Shown: piece by piece, positions 5,258 to 8,379 of the stretch | How positions within the stretch are numbered: position 1 is the first letter of the stretch | Layout of the letters: each line of letters starts with the position of its first letter | NCBI GenBank assembly: GCA_028290595.1 | Contig: JAQGJO010000340.1 | Span: 1 to 8,379, forward strand | Source: Hyphomicrobiales bacterium | Lineage (GTDB): Bacteria; Pseudomonadota; Alphaproteobacteria; Rhizobiales; Beijerinckiaceae | Reading direction: 5' to 3' | Length of the DNA stretch: 8,379 nt | Position numbers and translations under genes: made by a program | Notes under the pieces: generated by a model | The model's database searches: none | Told to the model about the DNA's origin: nothing | Seen by the model: only the letters and a program-made list of their open reading frames with translations

Positions 5258-6682
5258 TCAGCTTTCGCTGCTGGTGAAGGCAATGCGTAACATGTTGGTT
5301 GCGCCAGGCGTGCGGAACGGCAGGCCGGCGATCACCAGAATGCGGTCGCCCTCTTTGGAAAAGCCTTCGCGATTGGCGAATTTGCAGGCGCGCTTTGACA
5401 TGTCGTCGACGTCGGCAGCATCGTTGGTGACGATCGCATGCACGCCCCAGACGAGAGACAGGCGGCGCGCCGTATCGGGATTGGGCGTCAACGCAATCAC
5501 CGGCGGTTTCGGCCGTTCGCGCGCCACGCGCAGCGCGGTCGAACCGGAGAATGTCCAGGCGCAGATGGCCTTGAGATCGAGCGTATCGGCGACATCGCGC
5601 GCGGCGCCGGCAATGGCGTCGGCGCCGGTCGGCTCCGGCGCACTGCGCTGCGCGTTGATGATGGAGCGATAGATATCGTCGGCCTCAACCTCGACCGCGA
5701 TCCGGTTCATCGTCGCCACGGCGTCGATCGGATATTGGCCGGCGGCGCTTTCCGCCGACAGCATGATGGCGTCGGCGCCTTCATAGACGGCCGTCGCCAC
5801 ATCCGAGACTTCGGCGCGGGTCGGCACCGGCGACACGATCATCGATTCCAGCATCTGGGTGGCGACGACGACGGGCTTGCCCAGACGCCGCGCCAGCCGA
5901 TTCATCCGCTTCTGCAAGCCGGGAACTTTCTCAACCGGCATTTCAACGCCGAGATCGCCGCGCGCCACCATGATCGCATCGGAAATCTCGACGATCTCCT
6001 CCAGCCGGGCGATGGCCTGCGGCTTCTCGATCTTTGCCAGCACCAGCGCGCGGCCGGCGGCGATCTTTTTCACTTCGGCGATATCATCCGCCCGCTGCAC
6101 GAAGGACACCGCGATCCAGTCGACGCCCTCGGCGAGCGCGGCATCGAGATCGGACCGGTCTTTCTCGGTCATCGCCGAAACCGGGATTTCCGTATCCGGC
6201 AGGCTGACGCCCTTGCGATTGGAAATCCGGCCCGGGACGTCCACCTCGACAACGGAACGGTCATGCGTCGCCTCGACGACATGTAGGCGAACCTTGCCGT
6301 CATCGATCAGCACCGTATGTCCCGGCCGCAAGGCGCGCAGGATTTCGGGATGCGGCAGGCAAACGCGGGACGCATCCCCAGGCGCCTTCTTATTGTCGAA
6401 GATGATGCGATCGCCCTTTTTCAGGTCGACGCCGCCATCCTTGAACTCGCCGACCCTGAGCTTCGGACCCTGCAAGTCGACGAGAATGCCGATCGGATGA
6501 CTATGCTTCTTCTCGAGCGCACGGATGGTGGCGATGCGTTCCCGCATGCCCTCGTGCGTGGCGTGGCTCATATTGATGCGGAACACATCCGCACCCGCCA
6601 TGAACAATTGCTCGACGACGGCGGGATCCTGCGAGGCAGGCCCGAGGGTGGCGAGAATTTTGACGCGGCGGTGCCGTCTCAT
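5258..6682 (-). CDS. pyk: Pyruvate kinase
   Basis: This full-length 474-residue enzyme of lower glycolysis converts phosphoenolpyruvate and ADP to pyruvate and ATP. The barrel begins with KILATLGPAS (8-17) and the substrate/K-site residues R35-I-N37-M-S39-H40. The B domain occupies about 75-165. The active-site lysine K217 and Mg ligand E219 lie in LAKIEKP, with D243 in ARGDLGVEMP and T275 in VATQMLESM. The C-terminal domain runs from about 350 to 474, with F378-S-G-S-T resembling the phosphate-binding loop of the effector site. The stretch L70-Q71-G-P-K74-L-R-V77 carries the residue set of K+-independent pyruvate kinases. The start is 12 bp after the stop of the DUF1036 gene, so the two are probably co-transcribed. 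No strong ribosome site precedes the ATG, consistent with translational coupling. Nothing is broken or missing. Confidence 0.97.
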   Translation of the reverse strand: MRRHRRVKILATLGPASQDPAVVEQLFMAGADVFRINMSHATHEGMRERIATIRALEKKHSHPIGILVDLQGPKLRVGEFKDGGVDLKKGDRIIFDNKKAPGDASRVCLPHPEILRALRPGHTVLIDDGKVRLHVVEATHDRSVVEVDVPGRISNRKGVSLPDTEIPVSAMTEKDRSDLDAALAEGVDWIAVSFVQRADDIAEVKKIAAGRALVLAKIEKPQAIARLEEIVEISDAIMVARGDLGVEMPVEKVPGLQKRMNRLARRLGKPVVVATQMLESMIVSPVPTRAEVSDVATAVYEGADAIMLSAESAAGQYPIDAVATMNRIAVEVEADDIYRSIINAQRSAPEPTGADAIAGAARDVADTLDLKAICAWTFSGSTALRVARERPKPPVIALTPNPDTARRLSLVWGVHAIVTNDAADVDDMSKRACKFANREGFSKEGDRILVIAGLPFRTPGATNMLRIAFTSSES

Positions 6683-6694
6683 CTGTTGACCATT

Positions 6695-7141
6695 CTATTT
6701 CGATTGCGGCTGATTGGCGTCAGTCAATTGAACGGTCCAGTTCTTGGCATCCTTGCCGGTGTCGATTTCGAAAAAGCCGGTGCGGTCGAATCCGCGCACC
6801 AGGCAATTCTCGCGTCCCTCGATGCGGAATTCGCGATCGCGCGTGCACATGAAGGCCTTGCCTTTCCATTCGCCGCCGCGCTCATCCATGGCGTAGACAT
6901 AATAGAACTGGGCGGCGAGCGCGCCGCGCAACAGCACCTCGCAGCCGCCGCTCTTGAGGTTCCACCACCCTTCCGTGACCCAGCCGCTCCCGTCCGTATA
7001 AGACAGGGAGACGCTGACCCTGGTGGTCGCATTATTGCAGAGGCGGAAATCGGCCCGGGCTGCGCCGCCAAAAGCGGTCAGGGCGAACAGGATCGCCGCC
7101 AGTCTCAGAAGCGAAAAACGGGGTGACAGAACAGTGCGCAT
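6695..7141 (-). CDS. DUF1036 secreted protein upstream of pyk
   Basis: This 148-residue protein has a clear signal peptide: R2 and R8, a hydrophobic core at about 10-25, and cleavage after ARA at 28-30. The mature part of about 118 residues matches the DUF1036 family along its length: DFRLCN at 31-36, DGSGWVTEGWW (50-60), AFMCTRDREF (96-105) and RTGFFEIDTG (120-129). Four cysteines (C35, C67, C99, C113) could form two disulfides, fitting an exported protein. The function of the family is unknown. Its gene is placed directly before pyruvate kinase with a 12-bp gap, a pairing I recall from other alphaproteobacteria. No good Shine-Dalgarno precedes the ATG, and no other in-frame start would keep the signal peptide intact. 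Confidence 0.92.
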   Translation of the reverse strand: MRTVLSPRFSLLRLAAILFALTAFGGAARADFRLCNNATTRVSVSLSYTDGSGWVTEGWWNLKSGGCEVLLRGALAAQFYYVYAMDERGGEWKGKAFMCTRDREFRIEGRENCLVRGFDRTGFFEIDTGKDAKNWTVQLTDANQPQSK

Positions 7142-7196
7142 CTGGATGAATTGCTCGACGAATCACTTTCAGCCGCATTTCTGCGGTTCAAACATC

Positions 7197-7225
7197 CTTG
7201 TTCCGACCCTTTGCCAGACTGTCAA
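7197..7225 (-). promoter_or_regulatory. Possible promoter of the DUF1036-pyk operon
   Basis: On the minus strand a perfect TTGACA (7220-7225) is followed after 17 bp by AACAAG (7197-7202), which matches only 3 of 6 -10 bases. The predicted leader to the DUF1036 start is about 50 nt. The strong -35 makes this the best candidate in the 176-bp divergent gap for this direction, but the -10 is poor. Confidence 0.35.
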
Positions 7226-7294
7226 CGCCGAGACATTTGACCACGGAATCAGGAGATAGGTTTCAGAGATACCTTTCGATGAGCATTCCGGCGG

Positions 7295-7300
7295 CATAAT
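7295..7300 (+). promoter_or_regulatory. Possible -10 box for the amidohydrolase gene
   Basis: CATAAT matches 5 of 6 consensus bases, but no fair -35 lies at 16-18 bp upstream. If used, the transcript would begin near 7307, almost on the GGAG ribosome site, leaving a leader of about 11 nt. Confidence 0.25.
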
Positions 7301-7305
7301 GACAT

Positions 7306-7309
7306 GGAG
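7306..7309 (+). promoter_or_regulatory. Ribosome site that decides a TTG start
   Basis: GGAG lies eight bases before TTG at 7318. In that frame there is a stop at 7300-7302 and no ATG or GTG between, so this site points to TTG as the start. A five-codon reading frame in another register (ATG at 7304, TGA at 7319-7321) overlaps it. Confidence 0.5.
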
Positions 7310-7317
7310 ATGACCCC

Positions 7318-8169
7318 TTGAATTCTTCCGGCACCGCCGGTCCGCCGGATTGCGACGATTTCACGCCTGTAGAAGTCCTGGCCGGAAAGCCCGACGCCCC
7401 GGCCCTGTTTCTCTGCGATCACGCCTCCAATGGCGTGCCGAAGGCCTATGGATCGCTGGGGCTGCCGCCCGAGCAGTTCGCCCGGCATATCGCCTGGGAT
7501 ATCGGCGCCGCCGATGTCACCCGCGCCCTCGCGGCCGAATTCGAGGCGCCGGCCGTTCTGAGCTGTTTTTCGCGGCTCCTGATCGATCCCAATCGCGGCG
7601 CCGACGACCCTACCCTGGTGATGCGCATTTCCGACGGCGCCCTTATTCCGACCAACGCCCATATCGACGACAAGGAGATCGCCCGCCGCACCGAACGTTA
7701 CTGGCGGCCTTATCGCGATGCCGTCGCGACACAGCTCGACAAAATGACGACCGAAGGACCGCCGCCGGCCATCGTCTCGATTCACTCCTTCACGCCGATC
7801 TGGCGCGGCACGCCGCGGCCCTGGCAGATCGGTCTGCTCTGGGACGGAGATGCCCGCCTGGCGCAGGCGCTGATGAGCGAACTGGAAGCCCAGCCCGACC
7901 TGACGATCGGCGACAATGAGCCTTACGACGGCGCTCTGGAGGGCGATACGCTCTACGACCTCGGCACCTTGCAGGGTATCCCGCATATTCTCATCGAAGT
8001 CAGGCAGGATCTCATCGCGACGCTTGCCGGGGCGCAGGCCTGGGCCGGCCGCATCGCTCTGGCGCTGAAACCGGCGTTTGCGCGTGCCGATGTCCGCATG
8101 ATCGAGCGGCACCCCAGCTATGCGCGCAGCCTGGGCGGACGCCCGGTTTTGACCCGCACGCGGGCTTGA
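7318..8169 (+). CDS. N-formylglutamate amidohydrolase family protein
   Basis: This 283-residue protein belongs to the FGase family (PF05013), and resembles the predicted amidohydrolase group COG3931 more than the histidine-pathway enzyme HutG. Family landmarks in order are C33-D34-H35-A-S-N38, R56-H57-I-A-W-D61-I-G, S85-R86-L-L-I-D90-P-N92-R93, I155-H156-S-F-T-P and E227-V-R-Q-D231-L-I. H35, H57, D61, H156 and E227 are candidates for zinc binding and catalysis, by inference. No signal peptide is present, so the enzyme is cytosolic. No hut genes are in view, so N-formylglutamate is not established as the substrate; another N-acyl amino acid is possible. The reading frame offers only TTG as a start near the right place. 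GTG codons downstream would cut the N-terminus by about 17 residues or more before the conserved core. It is divergent from the DUF1036-pyk operon. Confidence 0.87.
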   Translation: MNSSGTAGPPDCDDFTPVEVLAGKPDAPALFLCDHASNGVPKAYGSLGLPPEQFARHIAWDIGAADVTRALAAEFEAPAVLSCFSRLLIDPNRGADDPTLVMRISDGALIPTNAHIDDKEIARRTERYWRPYRDAVATQLDKMTTEGPPPAIVSIHSFTPIWRGTPRPWQIGLLWDGDARLAQALMSELEAQPDLTIGDNEPYDGALEGDTLYDLGTLQGIPHILIEVRQDLIATLAGAQAWAGRIALALKPAFARADVRMIERHPSYARSLGGRPVLTRTRA

Positions 8170-8227
8170 CCCGAAAGCCGCGGTTGCGCACCTTGGGCAG
8201 GCCTTGAGGGAGGCACAGAATTCTCGA

Positions 8228-8258
8228 GGGAGGCCAAAATGCCAGGGAGGCCAAAATG
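8228..8258 (+). repeat. Tandem duplication of a ribosome site and start codon
   Basis: The 14-base unit GGGAGGCCAAAATG occurs at 8228-8241 and again at 8245-8258, a 17-bp period with no mismatch. Each copy contains a strong Shine-Dalgarno and an ATG five bases later. The first ATG opens a six-codon frame that ends in TGA at 8257-8259, overlapping the second ATG. A third GAGGGAGGC sits at 8206-8214 without an ATG. Confidence 0.9.
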
Positions 8259-8379
8259 AATGTCGTCGCCAAGCAACGTGTCCGCTCCTTGCAGGCCACC
8301 GAGCACCCGCTCTTCAATGATCGCAAACTGAAATTGGGCACATTCTCTACCAATCTCAGCGGCGGTTGCGCCATTTCCA
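8256..8379 (+). CDS. LLM-class flavin-dependent oxidoreductase, N-terminal fragment
   Basis: Only the first 41 codons are present; the gene runs off the window. The N-terminus reads MNVVAKQRVRSLQATEHPLF and continues with NDRKLKLGTFSTNLSGGCAI. The phrase LKLGTFSTNLSGG is typical of the first strand of luciferase-like monooxygenases (alkanesulfonate, dimethylsulfone and RutA-type pyrimidine monooxygenases), which use reduced FMN and oxygen. The ATG at 8256 has GGGAGG at 8245-8250. An identical ribosome site and ATG lie 17 bp upstream but lead to a stop after six codons. The gene is on the same strand as the amidohydrolase gene, 86 bp away. The substrate cannot be inferred from this piece. Confidence 0.7.
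   Translation, partial: MNVVAKQRVRSLQATEHPLFNDRKLKLGTFSTNLSGGCAIS

Noticed and set aside
5438..6286. 282-codon plus-strand frame within pyruvate kinase
   Set aside because: It lies wholly antisense to an intact pyk, is rich in Arg, His and Gly, and has no recognisable motif or ribosome site.
6317..7126. 269-codon plus-strand frame spanning pyk and the DUF1036 gene
   Set aside because: Antisense to two well-supported genes; no domain pattern.
7171..7188. Small hairpin CCGCA-TTTC-TGCGG in the divergent gap
   Set aside because: Only five base pairs with no T-run on either strand; too weak to call a terminator or operator.
7249..8112. 287-codon minus-strand frame opposite the amidohydrolase gene
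   Set aside because: The plus-strand protein carries all FGase family motifs; the minus-strand translation has none.
1..8379. Search by eye for CRISPR arrays, tRNA genes, insertion sequences, phage or defence genes
   Set aside because: No regularly spaced direct repeats, no cloverleaf, no transposase or integrase frame and no recognised defence domain were seen.

Overview
The window comes from a GC-rich chromosome, most likely an alphaproteobacterium of the Hyphomicrobiales (Bradyrhizobium / Xanthobacteraceae-like). The main grounds are: a 41-residue cysteine-free L36 ribosomal protein standing alone, a DUF1036 secreted protein directly upstream of pyruvate kinase, a COG3931-type N-formylglutamate amidohydrolase relative, and two dispersed palindromic repeats of types common in that group. 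This placement is inferred from recognised sequence patterns; no search was run.

Layout. Positions 1-2085 (+ strand) hold the 3' end of an ABC-transporter solute-binding protein gene, a cupin protein with a three-histidine metal site, and an MBL-fold hydrolase of the lactonase / methyl parathion hydrolase type. A palindromic repeat (1078-1194) lies between the last two. A second repeat, an inverted pair of 45-bp units (2107-2249), separates the MBL gene from a convergent 2-keto-4-pentenoate hydratase gene (2277-3038, -). Divergent from that is rpmJ (3249-3374, +), with a textbook intrinsic terminator. Next come a secreted TPR protein (3514-4194, +), whose promoter geometry suggests a leaderless mRNA, and a membrane-anchored alpha/beta hydrolase (4275-5252, +). 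The hydrolase converges, with only 5 bp between, on pyruvate kinase (5258-6682, -), which follows the DUF1036 gene (6695-7141, -) in an evident operon. Divergent again is a formylglutamate-amidohydrolase-family protein with a TTG start (7318-8169, +). The window ends in the first 41 codons of an LLM-class flavin-dependent oxidoreductase (8256 onward, +), whose start region carries a tandem duplication of its Shine-Dalgarno and ATG.

How the genes fit together. The left end looks like an accessory catabolic set: uptake, a cupin enzyme, an MBL hydrolase and a hydratase that acts late in meta-cleavage pathways. The substrate cannot be read from the sequence. The centre and right are mostly housekeeping: ribosome, glycolysis and conserved envelope proteins of unknown role. 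The pyruvate kinase carries the residue set of the K+-independent class.

I saw no tRNA, rRNA, CRISPR array, insertion sequence, prophage or defence gene. No stretch over 300 bp lacks a gene; the longest gap is 3039-3248. I find no convincing wholly new system. The items most worth checking are the three-His cupin / MBL / hydratase neighbourhood, the leaderless promoter and the duplicated start region.
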